From positions 1 to 40,055 of the forward strand of contig VOIU01000025.1 of the NCBI GenBank assembly GCA_007896885.1: DNA of 40,055 nt, read 5' to 3'. Both the position numbers and the translations under genes were made by a program. The notes under the pieces were generated by a model. The model saw nothing but the letters and a program-made list of their open reading frames with translations. It was not told where the DNA came from and did not search any database. The DNA comes from Bacteroidaceae bacterium HV4-6-C5C (GTDB lineage Bacteria; Bacteroidota; Bacteroidia; Bacteroidales; Bacteroidaceae). Shown here one piece after another: positions 8,376 to 17,226 of this stretch (its first letter is position 1; each line of letters opens with the position of its first letter).

Positions 8376-9695
8376 ATGAGAAAGACAATCATATATCTTC
8401 TTATCATAGCAGGTATGATATATTCTTCTTGCCAGGATGAGGCTTCTTCATTAGGCAACAGTCTGATGGAAAGTTCTTTCAGAAATGTTATCACCGATAC
8501 ATGTACCGTACAAATGAGTACATTATATGTGGACTCAGTAGAGACTCTGGACGACAGTATCTGCCAAATAGGACACTATAAAGATTCCATTTGGGGTGAA
8601 GTTACCTCTTCATATTACGCAGAATATTCGCTGTCAAGTTTTGCACCGGAGGCTGATCATACCTATCATTTTGACTCCATAACAATATCTTTCACACAAT
8701 CCGGTAATTTTTGGGGTGACACTCTAACCCAGCAACGAATCTCCGTCTATCCCTTGAAATATGAAATGTCCTTACCTGATAACGAAAAAATGTATAGTCA
8801 CTCCAAAGTTGCTCTCGCAAGCAATCCTCTATTTAACTTCACACTTACTCCTGAACCCGGAAGAAAGAAAAAGAAGGAAATTCGTATGCCTGATGATTTT
8901 GGAGAGACACTGCTAAATGATATTGTTGCAGAAAAAGAAGCCTTTGACAGTCAGGAAAAGTTTAAATCTTATTTGCATGGCTTTGCTTTTATTCCCGAAA
9001 GGTCCGATCAATGTATCTCTGGAATTCAAGTTAGCGACAGTTCCATGTATATCACGCTTTATTATAAAGACATTTACACCTCAAGGATGGATAAGGCATT
9101 GACATTGAATGTCAATACAAGTTATGCCTTTACAAGCATTGAGCATGATCGAACCGACACTCCGTTAGCTCAAATAGAAAGTGGAATTATCAATGCCGTA
9201 CCTTCCTCAAAACTCAATCAAAAAGCTTACCTGCAGGGATTGACCGGTTTTTATAATGAAATAGAATTTCCTCACTTGAACAACCTCATGGAACAGGGAG
9301 ATATTATCTCAATAGAAAGTGCAGCCCTCTATTTATATCCGGTTGAAGGTAGTTATGGAAAAACCAACCAATTACCTTCCGAGTTGAGACTATATATTGC
9401 CGATGAAAACAATGTATTGGAAGATCAAATCTATTCTAGTTCGGGCACTACCGTACAGAATGGAAATCTGACATTGGACGATGTTCAAAACAGAAATTCA
9501 TATTATTCTTTTGATATCACTTCATTTCTTCAGAGCAATTTGGGTACGACCGGAATGTACCATAAAAAGTTACTGCTGAATTTAACGGATGCTGATTTTA
9601 CCAGCACATTCAAACAAGTCATTTTCGCCAACGACAAGAATAAAGACAGACAAGTGAAATTGGACATAAGATATAAAGCATATACAAAAAAATGA
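8376..9695 (+). CDS. DUF4270-like lipoprotein
   Basis: A 439-residue lipoprotein resembling the DUF4270 family, which has no established function. The signal peptide ends at C19 (IYSSC), followed by QDEA, an acidic context compatible with surface export. The body is rich in beta-strand patterns and aromatic residues and contains repeated short D-S-I-W-G and Y-x-x-x-L segments. It carries no enzyme motif that I recognise. The stop codon overlaps the start of the outer-membrane protein gene as ATGA (9692-9695), so the two are translated together. The Kelch-DUF4907 pair starts 178 bp away on the other strand. Adhesin, receptor or assembly factor are possibilities only. Confidence 0.82.
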   Translation: MRKTIIYLLIIAGMIYSSCQDEASSLGNSLMESSFRNVITDTCTVQMSTLYVDSVETLDDSICQIGHYKDSIWGEVTSSYYAEYSLSSFAPEADHTYHFDSITISFTQSGNFWGDTLTQQRISVYPLKYEMSLPDNEKMYSHSKVALASNPLFNFTLTPEPGRKKKKEIRMPDDFGETLLNDIVAEKEAFDSQEKFKSYLHGFAFIPERSDQCISGIQVSDSSMYITLYYKDIYTSRMDKALTLNVNTSYAFTSIEHDRTDTPLAQIESGIINAVPSSKLNQKAYLQGLTGFYNEIEFPHLNNLMEQGDIISIESAALYLYPVEGSYGKTNQLPSELRLYIADENNVLEDQIYSSSGTTVQNGNLTLDDVQNRNSYYSFDITSFLQSNLGTTGMYHKKLLLNLTDADFTSTFKQVIFANDKNKDRQVKLDIRYKAYTKK

Positions 9696-10897
9696 TGAGA
9701 CACATACTATTACTATTATCCCTTATTTTCGAAACATTCACGGTTACTGTAGCACAAAATACCACTAATTTACCCACATCATTCTATGGCGTAGGTGAAT
9801 TGAATATGAGTGATGGAGGTCATTATGCCGGAATCGGAAATATGGGCATTGCTTTAAATAAGATGGGATTTCAGAATACGTTGAATCCGGCTGCTATCAC
9901 TCGTATGGATACAACTTGCTTCACCTTTGACGTAGGAATGGTCTCATCATACTCTCGCTACTCCTTTTTAGGCAATCACAGCTCAAACAATGCAGGAAAC
10001 CCTAATAGAATAAATATGAGCTTCAGGGTACTTCCCCGATGGTATGCCATGATCGGATTTGCCCCTTTCAGTAGCGTGGGATATGTCATTCAGACCCAAG
10101 AGCAAGTAGAAGGGACGGCCAACAGCACCGTAAACTCTTTATTTGAAGGAAACGGAGGACTGTATCGCTTTTACCTGACAAATGCGTATGCGTTGACTAA
10201 GCACTTATCAATAGGTGCAAACATCGGTTTTGTATCAGGTAGTATCAACCAAACCGAAACCCAAGAAGGCACGACAATCACTTACGAATCAAAGAAAAAG
10301 GCTTTCTATGCGGATTTTGGAATGCATTATGAATTCAGCACATCCAATAAGCGAAACTGGTCTTTAGGGTTTGTCTATGCCCTACCCTTCGCCTTAAAAC
10401 AGAAGAACGATTTAACATACAGCAGTTCATCGACGAGTAATGGCATGGATGTGCCTTTCAGTAAGGTGCCTCAGTACCTTCCACAACGCATAGGAGGAGG
10501 CATTGCCATGTCTACCCCAAGATGGGTAATTACCGCCGATTACAATTGGCTTGACTGGAGTCGGAATTCTCCGTCAACCACTCTTGAAGAATACCAGAAT
10601 CAGCACAAAATAAACTTAGGAACCATCTATACGGTAAATACGCGCACGCCTCGTTCCATTGAATTAATGGGAGGTGTCGGTTATAACAACTCGTATATTA
10701 TGATAAATGATGGAAAAATGAGTAACCTGGAAGTTAGTGCGGGCGTTAGCTTTCCCATCCGCTATTCTTATCTTTCATTAGGAGCTACATGGCGCAAACA
10801 GATGAATACCCGAAAAGACTTGATGCAAGAAACCCGGTGGAGCTTTAATCTCAATGTTACCTTTGGCGAACGGATATCACGATTCAAACTTAAATGA
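9692..10897 (+). CDS. FadL/OmpP1-like outer-membrane beta-barrel protein
   Basis: A 401-residue predicted outer-membrane protein. A signal peptide ends near AQ (21-22). The mature protein has an early GxGxMGIAL stretch and an NPAA motif (65-68) resembling the FadL/TodX hydrophobic-substrate channel family. Alternating hydrophobic/aromatic strands with conserved turns follow to the end (final residues FKLK). No substrate can be assigned. Translationally coupled to the DUF4270 lipoprotein by a 4-bp overlap, which suggests that the lipoprotein works with this barrel. Its stop is only 3 bp from the stop of the converging LytTR gene, with no terminator between them. Confidence 0.78.
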   Translation: MMRHILLLLSLIFETFTVTVAQNTTNLPTSFYGVGELNMSDGGHYAGIGNMGIALNKMGFQNTLNPAAITRMDTTCFTFDVGMVSSYSRYSFLGNHSSNNAGNPNRINMSFRVLPRWYAMIGFAPFSSVGYVIQTQEQVEGTANSTVNSLFEGNGGLYRFYLTNAYALTKHLSIGANIGFVSGSINQTETQEGTTITYESKKKAFYADFGMHYEFSTSNKRNWSLGFVYALPFALKQKNDLTYSSSSTSNGMDVPFSKVPQYLPQRIGGGIAMSTPRWVITADYNWLDWSRNSPSTTLEEYQNQHKINLGTIYTVNTRTPRSIELMGGVGYNNSYIMINDGKMSNLEVSAGVSFPIRYSYLSLGATWRKQMNTRKDLMQETRWSFNLNVTFGERISRFKLK

Positions 10898-10900
10898 ACA

Positions 10901-11656
10901 TTATAACACGGGAAAGTTGGAGACGTAAGTTTTCAGCTTTTTCCGATATACATCACCCACCGGAATATCTTTCTTTTCCAATGTTACTATATTATTTCCG
11001 ATAGTCCGTATTCCATCCTTTCTGATTATAAACGAACGGTGTACACGTATAAATTCATCAGCAGGCAGCTTCTCTTCCATATATTTCATACTACAAAGAC
11101 ATAGCACAGGCTTCGGTTCATCTTTTTGGTAGATTTTCACATAGTCGCCCAAGCCCTCAATATATGATATTTGTGGCAGGTCGAGCCTGATTATTCTGCA
11201 ATCCGATTTAACATAGACCACTTCCTGACGCGCTTGCTTTTCTTTCCTTTTCTGAGGAGTAACTGTTCCATCATTCTCTTGCAACGAGAACCAACGTGAA
11301 GCTTTGTTCACGGCTTCAAAAAAGTCACGGAAATTTATATCTAAAATCAGATAATCCAATGCATCCAAACGAAAACAAGAAGCAGCATATTCGCCACTAT
11401 CTGCTATAAAAATCACCCGTGTAGGAGCAGATAAAAGACGACTGAATTCCATCCCGTCAATGATGTCATCTCCTTCATGCCTTATGCCAACAAAATACAA
11501 TTGAACCTTGTTCTCATAATAATCTTTCAAAGCTTCAACCGAACTGCTATACCTTCCACACAGAGAAAGAAAAGGCATCTTACCAATAAATAATTCCAAC
11601 TGCTCAATGGCCCGTTTATCAGTATGTAAAATAGCACAATTTAAAACCATATCCAT
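10901..11656 (-). CDS. LytTR-family response regulator with degenerate receiver
   Basis: A 251-residue DNA-binding regulator of the LytR/AlgR type. The N-terminal half (1 to about 120) aligns with a response-regulator receiver (EFSRLL, LDALDYL are recognisable). However, the phospho-acceptor aspartate is replaced by G57 (LYFVGIR instead of LFLDIQ), the acidic pair is reduced (HTD near 11-13), and the strand-4 Thr/Ser and the lysine of the KP motif are missing (DYLILDI). The C-terminal LytTR domain (about 146-250) is complete, with YIEGLGDYVKIY and FIRVHRSFII. It should therefore bind DNA without standard phosphorylation. No histidine kinase is adjacent. It is tail-to-tail with the FadL-like gene. 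Confidence 0.88.
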   Translation of the reverse strand: MDMVLNCAILHTDKRAIEQLELFIGKMPFLSLCGRYSSSVEALKDYYENKVQLYFVGIRHEGDDIIDGMEFSRLLSAPTRVIFIADSGEYAASCFRLDALDYLILDINFRDFFEAVNKASRWFSLQENDGTVTPQKRKEKQARQEVVYVKSDCRIIRLDLPQISYIEGLGDYVKIYQKDEPKPVLCLCSMKYMEEKLPADEFIRVHRSFIIRKDGIRTIGNNIVTLEKKDIPVGDVYRKKLKTYVSNFPVL

Positions 11657-11831
11657 TTACTTTTTAATAAGTAGACGTGGCATACAAGAAAAGACTGCAT
11701 TAATAAAAGAATCAATTAACAATAGTTTACTTTAATCGAGCGGTATTTAACAAAAATACCAGAGAGAGAACTATTATAGAAAAGACAAGGTAAAATCGCT
11801 TAGATTAACAGAAATTCTAAACATTTAAGGC

Positions 11832-12236
11832 TCAATTAAAGCTGAGACAAGCATCTGAAAGAGCTTTAATAAAGTTCCTCTCATCCTTGGGCAATAACAG
11901 CTCAAACTTACCCCCAAAACCATATCGGACAATAACGAATCTCATCACTGCAAACTTTCCAAACTTCATGGAAGATCCTGGTTCGATGGCAATTATTTCT
12001 TCACATCGCAATTCTTTTGACTTGGAAAAATGACCATAAGAAATAATAAGCCTTCCGTCGCTAGTAATTGTATAACGAGTAAAAAACAACCTATCAAGAA
12101 TAAATGCCAAAAACAACAGCGAAAGAATGATTAAAAGCAAATAATTCATTCTCACACATAGAAGTATATTGAAGACTATTAATAATGCGCCCAGATACTG
12201 TCCAATTGCAATGCGGGAGTGAAAAACCTTATCCAT
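11832..12236 (-). CDS. Small membrane protein with PH-like domain
   Basis: A 134-residue protein with two hydrophobic segments near the N-terminus (about 13-29 and 31-50), followed by a beta-rich portion beginning FFTRYTITSDGRLIISYG. That resembles the bacterial PH (YdbS/bPH2-like) membrane domains. Function unknown. It precedes the LytTR gene by 175 bp on the same strand and is divergent from nadB (about 106 bp apart). I see no convincing promoter in that gap on the minus strand. Confidence 0.65.
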   Translation of the reverse strand: MDKVFHSRIAIGQYLGALLIVFNILLCVRMNYLLLIILSLLFLAFILDRLFFTRYTITSDGRLIISYGHFSKSKELRCEEIIAIEPGSSMKFGKFAVMRFVIVRYGFGGKFELLLPKDERNFIKALSDACLSFN

Positions 12237-12313
12237 GTACTTCTTTTTAAGGCTAAGTTAGTTATTTTCACGAATAAATAGCCAGGAAAGGCACAATAAA
12301 ACCACATATTTAG

Positions 12314-12321
12314 TAGTTTTG
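12314..12321 (+). promoter_or_regulatory. Promoter -7 element of nadB
   Basis: TAGTTTTG is an exact TAnnTTTG match. It gives a leader of about 17 nt before ATG 12343. It also overlaps the TTG codon at 12319 that opens the longest frame, which rules that start out. Confidence 0.6.
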
Positions 12322-12342
12322 CAGCAGTTAAATATACGACTT

Positions 12343-13914
12343 ATGATTAGAGAGTTCGACTTTTTAGTAATTGGTTCCGGCATTGCCGGCATGAGCTTCG
12401 CACTTAAAGTAGCTCACAAAGGTAAAGTTGCACTAATCTGCAAAACGGAGCTCGAAGATGCCAACACTTACTTTGCTCAAGGTGGTATTGCTTCGGTCAC
12501 CAACACTTTAGTAGATAATTTTGATAAACACATCGAAGACACCATGATTGCAGGCGATTGGATAAGTGACCGTTCTGCTGTGGAAAAGGTGGTGCGCGAA
12601 GCTCCCGGACAGATAAAAGAACTTATTAATTGGGGGGTTGATTTCGATAAAAATGAAAATGGAGAGTATGATTTACACAAAGAAGGAGGGCATTCTGAGT
12701 TTCGCATTCTCCATCACAAAGACAATACCGGAGCGGAAATTCAGAAAAGTCTTATTGAAGCGGTAAAGACTCATCCTAATATTGAGATATTCAACCACCA
12801 TTTCGCTGTAGAAATTATTACCCAGCATCACATGGGTATCATCGTTACCCGTCACACTCCAGGCATTAAATGCTATGGGGCTTATGTCTTGAACGAAGAT
12901 ACCGGAGAAGTAGATACTTTCCTTTCAAAAGTAACATTGATGGCAACAGGTGGTGTAGGAGCAGTCTATCGCAATACCACAAATCCATTGGTTGCCACAG
13001 GAGACGGCATTGCCATGGTTTACCGTGCCAAAGGAATGGTGAAAGATATGGAATTCATTCAGTTCCATCCCACTGCTCTCTATCACCCGGGTGATCGTCC
13101 TTGCTTCCTTATCACAGAGGCTATGCGTGGATATGGTGCCGTGTTACGCAACACGGGTGGAGAAGAGTTCATGCAAAAATATGATCCACGTCTTTCACTT
13201 GCTCCTCGGGATATTGTAGCCCGTGCCATTGATAACGAAATGAAGCAACGTGGAGACGACCATGTCTATCTGGATGTCACTCATAAAAATGCAGAAGAGA
13301 CCAAGAAACATTTCCCCAATATATACGAAAAGTGCTTAAGCTTAGGCATTGATATCACAAAAGACTACATACCGGTAGCTCCTGCAGCCCATTACCTTTG
13401 CGGAGGCATAAAAGTTGACCTCAATGGAGAATCTTCCATCGGTCGGTTATATGCCGTTGGAGAATGTTCGTGCACAGGCTTACACGGTGGAAACCGATTG
13501 GCATCAAATTCTTTGATAGAAGCAGTGGTATATGCCGATGCAGCAGCCAAACATGTATTGAGAGTACTCGATCGTTATGAGTTCAATAAGGAAATACCCG
13601 AATGGAATGCTGAAGGTACGGTAACGAATGAGGAAATGGTGCTAATCACCCAGAGCATGAAAGAGGTCAATCAGATAATGGGTTCTTATGTGGGGATTGT
13701 ACGTAGTGATTTGCGCTTAAAACGTGCATGGGTACGATTGGATATTTTATATGAAGAGACGGAAGATCTGTTCAAACGTAGCAAGGCATCAAGAGATATT
13801 TGTGAATTGCGTAATATGATTAATGTGGGTTATCTTATAACAAGACAAGCCATGGAACGAAAAGAAAGCCGGGGATTACATTATACCATCGACTATCCAC
13901 ACGTGAAGAAATAA
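12343..13914 (+). CDS. nadB: L-aspartate oxidase NadB
   Basis: An FAD enzyme that oxidises L-aspartate to iminoaspartate, the first step of de novo NAD synthesis, handing its product to NadA. The protein has 523 residues. It carries the FAD dinucleotide motif G11-S-G-I-A-G16, the ANTYFAQGGIA loop (40-50), HKEGGHSEFRILHH (112-125), the substrate-site region FIQFHPTALYHPGDRP and the APRD motif (287-290), then the C-terminal CTGLHGGNRLASNS FAD signature. The TTG at 12319 lies in the promoter, so ATG 12343 is used. The partner nadA is at 23852 rather than adjacent, and nadC is not in the window. NadB is preferred over fumarate reductase or succinate dehydrogenase flavoproteins because of length and the absence of iron-sulfur or membrane subunits nearby. 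Confidence 0.95.
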   Translation: MIREFDFLVIGSGIAGMSFALKVAHKGKVALICKTELEDANTYFAQGGIASVTNTLVDNFDKHIEDTMIAGDWISDRSAVEKVVREAPGQIKELINWGVDFDKNENGEYDLHKEGGHSEFRILHHKDNTGAEIQKSLIEAVKTHPNIEIFNHHFAVEIITQHHMGIIVTRHTPGIKCYGAYVLNEDTGEVDTFLSKVTLMATGGVGAVYRNTTNPLVATGDGIAMVYRAKGMVKDMEFIQFHPTALYHPGDRPCFLITEAMRGYGAVLRNTGGEEFMQKYDPRLSLAPRDIVARAIDNEMKQRGDDHVYLDVTHKNAEETKKHFPNIYEKCLSLGIDITKDYIPVAPAAHYLCGGIKVDLNGESSIGRLYAVGECSCTGLHGGNRLASNSLIEAVVYADAAAKHVLRVLDRYEFNKEIPEWNAEGTVTNEEMVLITQSMKEVNQIMGSYVGIVRSDLRLKRAWVRLDILYEETEDLFKRSKASRDICELRNMINVGYLITRQAMERKESRGLHYTIDYPHVKK

Positions 13915-13965
13915 GGAATAAAGATACAACTACTGCATCTTACCTTCTTTCAAAGAAATAAATAC

Positions 13966-14019
13966 AGAAAGCCACCAGTTTTTCCAATAGTAAGTTATCG
14001 GAAAAATTGGCGGCTTTCT
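13966..14019. terminator. Long hairpin between nadB and rubrerythrin genes
   Basis: Two 20-base arms (13966-13985 and 14000-14019) pair with one mismatch and one G-T wobble around a 14-base loop. It sits between two converging genes. The arms contain AAAAA/TTTTT runs, so it may act as a bidirectional terminator, though no separate T tract follows. Confidence 0.6.
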
Positions 14020-14105
14020 ATTAATAGACATTAAATAGCGTGTAGAGTAATCAGCATTGACTAAATATCAAGCTCATAATCTTACGTACTCATAAAAAAT
14101 GCCAA

Positions 14106-14684
14106 TTACCAGTTTTCTTTCTTCACTTCAAAATGAGCCTGAGGATGCAAACAAGCAGGGCAAACTTTTGGAGCTTCTTTTCCAGTGTAAACAAAACCGC
14201 AGTTACGGCACTGCCATACTACTTCACCTTCTTTGGCAAATACTGCTGCAGTCTCAATATTCTTGACAAAAGCAAGATATCTTTCTTCGTGTGCCTTCTC
14301 CGCTATTGAAATGTTACGATACATGGCAGCAATAGATTGAAACCCTTCCTGTTCGGCCACATCGGCAAAATGTGGATAGTCGAGTGACCATTCTTCATGT
14401 TCACCGGCAGCAGCAGCCTGAAGATTTTCCAATGTAGTACCTATAATTCCGGCAGGAAAAGTTGCCGTAATTTCGGTCATACCACCTTCCAAATACTTAA
14501 ACATACGTTTAGCATGCTCCTTCTCTTGCTCTGCCGTTTCGGTAAAAATAGCAGAAATCTGTTCATAACCTTCTTTTTTAGCCACACTTGCAAAGTAAGT
14601 GTAACGCATTCTTGCCTGAGATTCACCGGCAAATGATCTCAACAGATTTTTTTCTGTCTGTGTTCCTTTAATGCTTTTACTCAT
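14106..14684 (-). CDS. rbr: Rubrerythrin
   Basis: A cytoplasmic non-haem iron peroxidase that reduces hydrogen peroxide in anaerobes. The 192 residues hold a ferritin-like four-helix diiron domain with ligands E21, E54/H57 (EQEKEH), E95/E98 (GEHEE) and E129/H132 (EKAHEE). A C-terminal rubredoxin domain has two CxxC pairs, C159/C162 and C175/C178. All metal ligands are present. It is monocistronic and converges with nadB. Peroxide regulation is common for this family, but no operator can be identified here. Confidence 0.95.
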   Translation of the reverse strand: MSKSIKGTQTEKNLLRSFAGESQARMRYTYFASVAKKEGYEQISAIFTETAEQEKEHAKRMFKYLEGGMTEITATFPAGIIGTTLENLQAAAAGEHEEWSLDYPHFADVAEQEGFQSIAAMYRNISIAEKAHEERYLAFVKNIETAAVFAKEGEVVWQCRNCGFVYTGKEAPKVCPACLHPQAHFEVKKENW

Positions 14685-14921
14685 GATTTGTATAAATTAG
14701 TTAGTTAAATAGTAATTCGTTTGCACTTGCATGTATTTCATTTTTATCGGGTTCTAAGGTACAAAATAATATTATAAAGTGATTTATTTCCCTCGCTTAA
14801 AATCATTATACATTTTGCAAAACCGTGAAAAAAAGCAAGCATTATCAGCGAATAATTTACCAACCATTACTTATATAAAGCGATTAAAAAGAAAATAATA
14901 TGCCACTATCAAAAATATTTT

Positions 14922-14929
14922 TAAGTTTG
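14922..14929 (+). promoter_or_regulatory. Promoter -7 element of the DUF4884 gene
   Basis: TAAGTTTG is an exact TAnnTTTG match. Initiation at about 14935 leaves a leader of about 24 nt to ATG 14959. No clear -33 box. Confidence 0.55.
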
Positions 14930-14958
14930 CAACTTGTACAAACCAAGTGGTATCAACT

Positions 14959-15243
14959 ATGAAAAAGATGACTAAATTATTTGCCCTTATCTTATTTTGT
15001 TTTGGGATAACGGGATGTTTTTCGGGTATCCCTTTACAAACGGGGGCTTCGGCAAACAATAAAACTTATGAAGTAAGTTATCTCTTTGAGCATGACGGAT
15101 GCAAAGTCTATCGTTTTTACGATATGGGAAATTATGTCTACTTTACGACGAATGGTGACGTTACGAGCATTAAAAACGATTCAACAAGTGAAAGAACCGT
15201 TACTATAAAAGCCGAAAACAAATCGTTTATAATAAAAAGATAA
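14959..15243 (+). CDS. Small DUF4884-like lipoprotein
   Basis: A 94-residue predicted lipoprotein. The signal peptide ends in a lipobox with C20 (FGITGC). The acidic residues seen after the Cys in the Kelch and DUF4270 lipoproteins are absent here (FSGIP), suggesting a periplasm-facing location. The mature part, YLFEHDGCKVYRFYDMGN followed by YVYFTTNGDVTSI, resembles the DUF4884 family of unknown function; C56 may be functionally important. A GTG at 14947 extends the frame by four codons, but ATG 14959 starts the signal peptide cleanly. It has its own promoter and is followed by sulP, which also has its own. Confidence 0.8.
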   Translation: MKKMTKLFALILFCFGITGCFSGIPLQTGASANNKTYEVSYLFEHDGCKVYRFYDMGNYVYFTTNGDVTSIKNDSTSERTVTIKAENKSFIIKR

Positions 15244-15325
15244 TTTTCCGTCACTTCATTGTCTACTGTCAATACCGTAATCGTCCTTTTTTACAGTTTT
15301 GAATGGATGTTCGAAAATTATAACG

Positions 15326-15333
15326 TACATTTG
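15326..15333 (+). promoter_or_regulatory. Promoter -7 element of sulP
   Basis: TACATTTG is an exact TAnnTTTG match. A TTTG at 15298-15301 lies 24 bp upstream, longer than usual. The leader would be about 35 nt. Confidence 0.55.
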
Positions 15334-15373
15334 CACCCTCAAAACAAAAAAATCGTAAAAGTAGACTCTGAAA

Positions 15374-17059
15374 ATGAAAATGTTGCATTTCAAACCCAGG
15401 TTATGCACAACTCTGCACAACTATACAAAAGAGCTGTTCATGGCCGATTTGATGGCAGGTATCATCGTAGGTATCGTTGCTCTTCCACTTGCTATCGCAT
15501 TTGGTATCGCCTCCGGCGTTTCTCCGGAGAAAGGAATTATTACGGCTATAATCGCCGGATTCATAGTCTCCATGCTCGGAGGCAGTAAAGTGCAAATAGG
15601 TGGCCCTACAGGGGCTTTTATCGTTATTGTTTATGGCGTCATTCAGCAATATGGGGAGGCAGGATTAATTGCGGCCACATTGATGGCGGGAGTTATTCTC
15701 ATTCTTTTAGGGATATTCAAACTGGGAGCTGTAATTAAATTCATCCCATACCCCATTATTGTAGGTTTTACAAGCGGCATAGCAGTCACAATTTTCACTA
15801 CACAGATAGCTGATATTTTCGGCCTTAGCTTTGTCGGAGAAAAAGTCCCAGGAGACTTTATAGGAAAATGGATCATATACTTCCGACATTTTGATACCAT
15901 TAATTGGTGGAATACAGCCGTGAGCCTCACCAGTATCTTTATTATTGCAATTACTCCCAAGTTTTCAAAGAAAATACCGGGATCACTTATTGCTATTATA
16001 TTGGTAACATTGGGCGTCTATCTGATGAAAACATATGGAGGCATTGAAAACATCACAACCATAGGCGATCGCTTCAGTATCAATTCCCAACTTCCCAAAG
16101 CTAGCATTCCGGCATTAAATTGGGAAGCCATCAAGAATCTTTTCCCAGTAGCCATTACAATTGCCGTGCTTGGCGCCATTGAGTCGTTATTATCGGCTAC
16201 AGTTGCCGATGGAGCTATAGGAGATAAACACGATTCCAATTCCGAACTTATAGCCCAAGGTGCTGCAAACATCATAACCCCGCTGTTCGGTGGCATACCC
16301 GCTACAGGAGCAATAGCCCGCACAATGGCAAATATCAATAATGGAGGTAAAACGCCTGTTGCAGGCATGATTCATGCTGTGGTATTACTGTTAATTTTAT
16401 TATTTCTGATGCCTCTTGCCCAATACATACCGATGGCCTGCTTGGCCGGTGTTTTGGTGGTGGTATCTTATAACATGAGTGGATGGCGTGTTTTTAAGGC
16501 TTTGTTTTCGAACCCGAAGTCGGACGTCACGGTACTGCTCATAACATTCTTCTTAACCGTTATTTTCGATCTTACCGTTGCTATTGAAACCGGTTTGGTT
16601 ATTGCTTGCATCCTCTTCATGAGACGAGTGATGGAAACCACCGATATTTCGGTAATTAAAGATGAAATAGATCCCAATACAGAATTGGATATTTCGGTTC
16701 ATGAGGAGCATTTGATTATTCCTCCAAAAGTGGAAGTCTATGAAATCAACGGTCCTTACTTTTTTGGGATAGCCACCAAATTCGAAGAAACCATGGCAGA
16801 GATGGGCGACCGCCCCAAAGTACGTATTATCCGAATGCGAAGAGTTCCTTTCATTGATTCGACAGGGATACACAATCTGACCAATCTATGCCGCATGTCG
16901 CAACGCGAAAAAATTACCATCGTGCTCTCGGGAGTGAATGAGAAAGTGCATTGTGTATTGGCGAAATCAGGATTTTGTGAACTTTTGGGAGAAGAAAACA
17001 TTTGCCCCAACATTAATGAAGCCCTCGAAAGAGCCGGAAATCTGTTAGAAAAGAAGTAA
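15374..17059 (+). CDS. SulP-family anion transporter with STAS domain
   Basis: An inner-membrane transporter of the SLC26/SulP family, 561 residues. About 10-14 hydrophobic segments make up residues 22 to about 420. These include the family-typical opening DLMAGIIVGIVALPLAIAFGIASG, split here as DLMAGIIVGIVALPLAIA then FGIASG, and a second signature around GGIPATGAIARTMANINNGG. A cytoplasmic STAS domain follows (about 440-555), with the conserved D495-S-T-G498 loop. Family members carry sulfate, bicarbonate or dicarboxylates; the substrate cannot be assigned. No carbonic anhydrase or sulfate-assimilation gene is adjacent. Own promoter; converges with the flavin-reductase gene across a repeat-rich gap. 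Confidence 0.92.
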   Translation: MKMLHFKPRLCTTLHNYTKELFMADLMAGIIVGIVALPLAIAFGIASGVSPEKGIITAIIAGFIVSMLGGSKVQIGGPTGAFIVIVYGVIQQYGEAGLIAATLMAGVILILLGIFKLGAVIKFIPYPIIVGFTSGIAVTIFTTQIADIFGLSFVGEKVPGDFIGKWIIYFRHFDTINWWNTAVSLTSIFIIAITPKFSKKIPGSLIAIILVTLGVYLMKTYGGIENITTIGDRFSINSQLPKASIPALNWEAIKNLFPVAITIAVLGAIESLLSATVADGAIGDKHDSNSELIAQGAANIITPLFGGIPATGAIARTMANINNGGKTPVAGMIHAVVLLLILLFLMPLAQYIPMACLAGVLVVVSYNMSGWRVFKALFSNPKSDVTVLLITFFLTVIFDLTVAIETGLVIACILFMRRVMETTDISVIKDEIDPNTELDISVHEEHLIIPPKVEVYEINGPYFFGIATKFEETMAEMGDRPKVRIIRMRRVPFIDSTGIHNLTNLCRMSQREKITIVLSGVNEKVHCVLAKSGFCELLGEENICPNINEALERAGNLLEKK

Positions 17060-17144
17060 ATACGGACATCTTATTTTTGAATGATTCAAGCACGTTTCGC
17101 ATTGAAATGATTCCTGTAAAGCTGTACACTGTTTAGGGAATCAT

Positions 17145-17210
17145 ATAATAGGATTCATAGAAAGGTATAGTATGATTCCTAGAATCCTATAGTACGATTC
17201 TAGGAACAAA
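17145..17210. repeat. Three tandem 22-bp degenerate repeats with inverted core
   Basis: Units at 17145, 17167 and 17189 share the pattern ATARTA-x-GATTC-x-TAG with period 22; GATTC recurs at 17152, 17174 and 17196. The last two units form a perfect 11-bp inverted repeat (TTCCTAGAATC at 17176-17186 and GATTCTAGGAA at 17196-17206). A further GATTC (17109) and its complement GAATC (17138) lie upstream. The position between converging genes suggests a transcription-end structure or a dispersed intergenic repeat. Confidence 0.65.
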
Positions 17211-17226
17211 GCACAGATGAATTATA

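Noticed and set aside
12477..12855. Antisense frames within nadB
   Set aside because: Shadows of a well-supported nadB reading frame.
15401..17013. Several overlapping frames opposite sulP
   Set aside because: All lie antisense to a strong SulP/STAS gene and show no protein features of their own.
17145..17210. CRISPR array
   Set aside because: Units are contiguous, degenerate and without unique spacers, and no cas genes are present.
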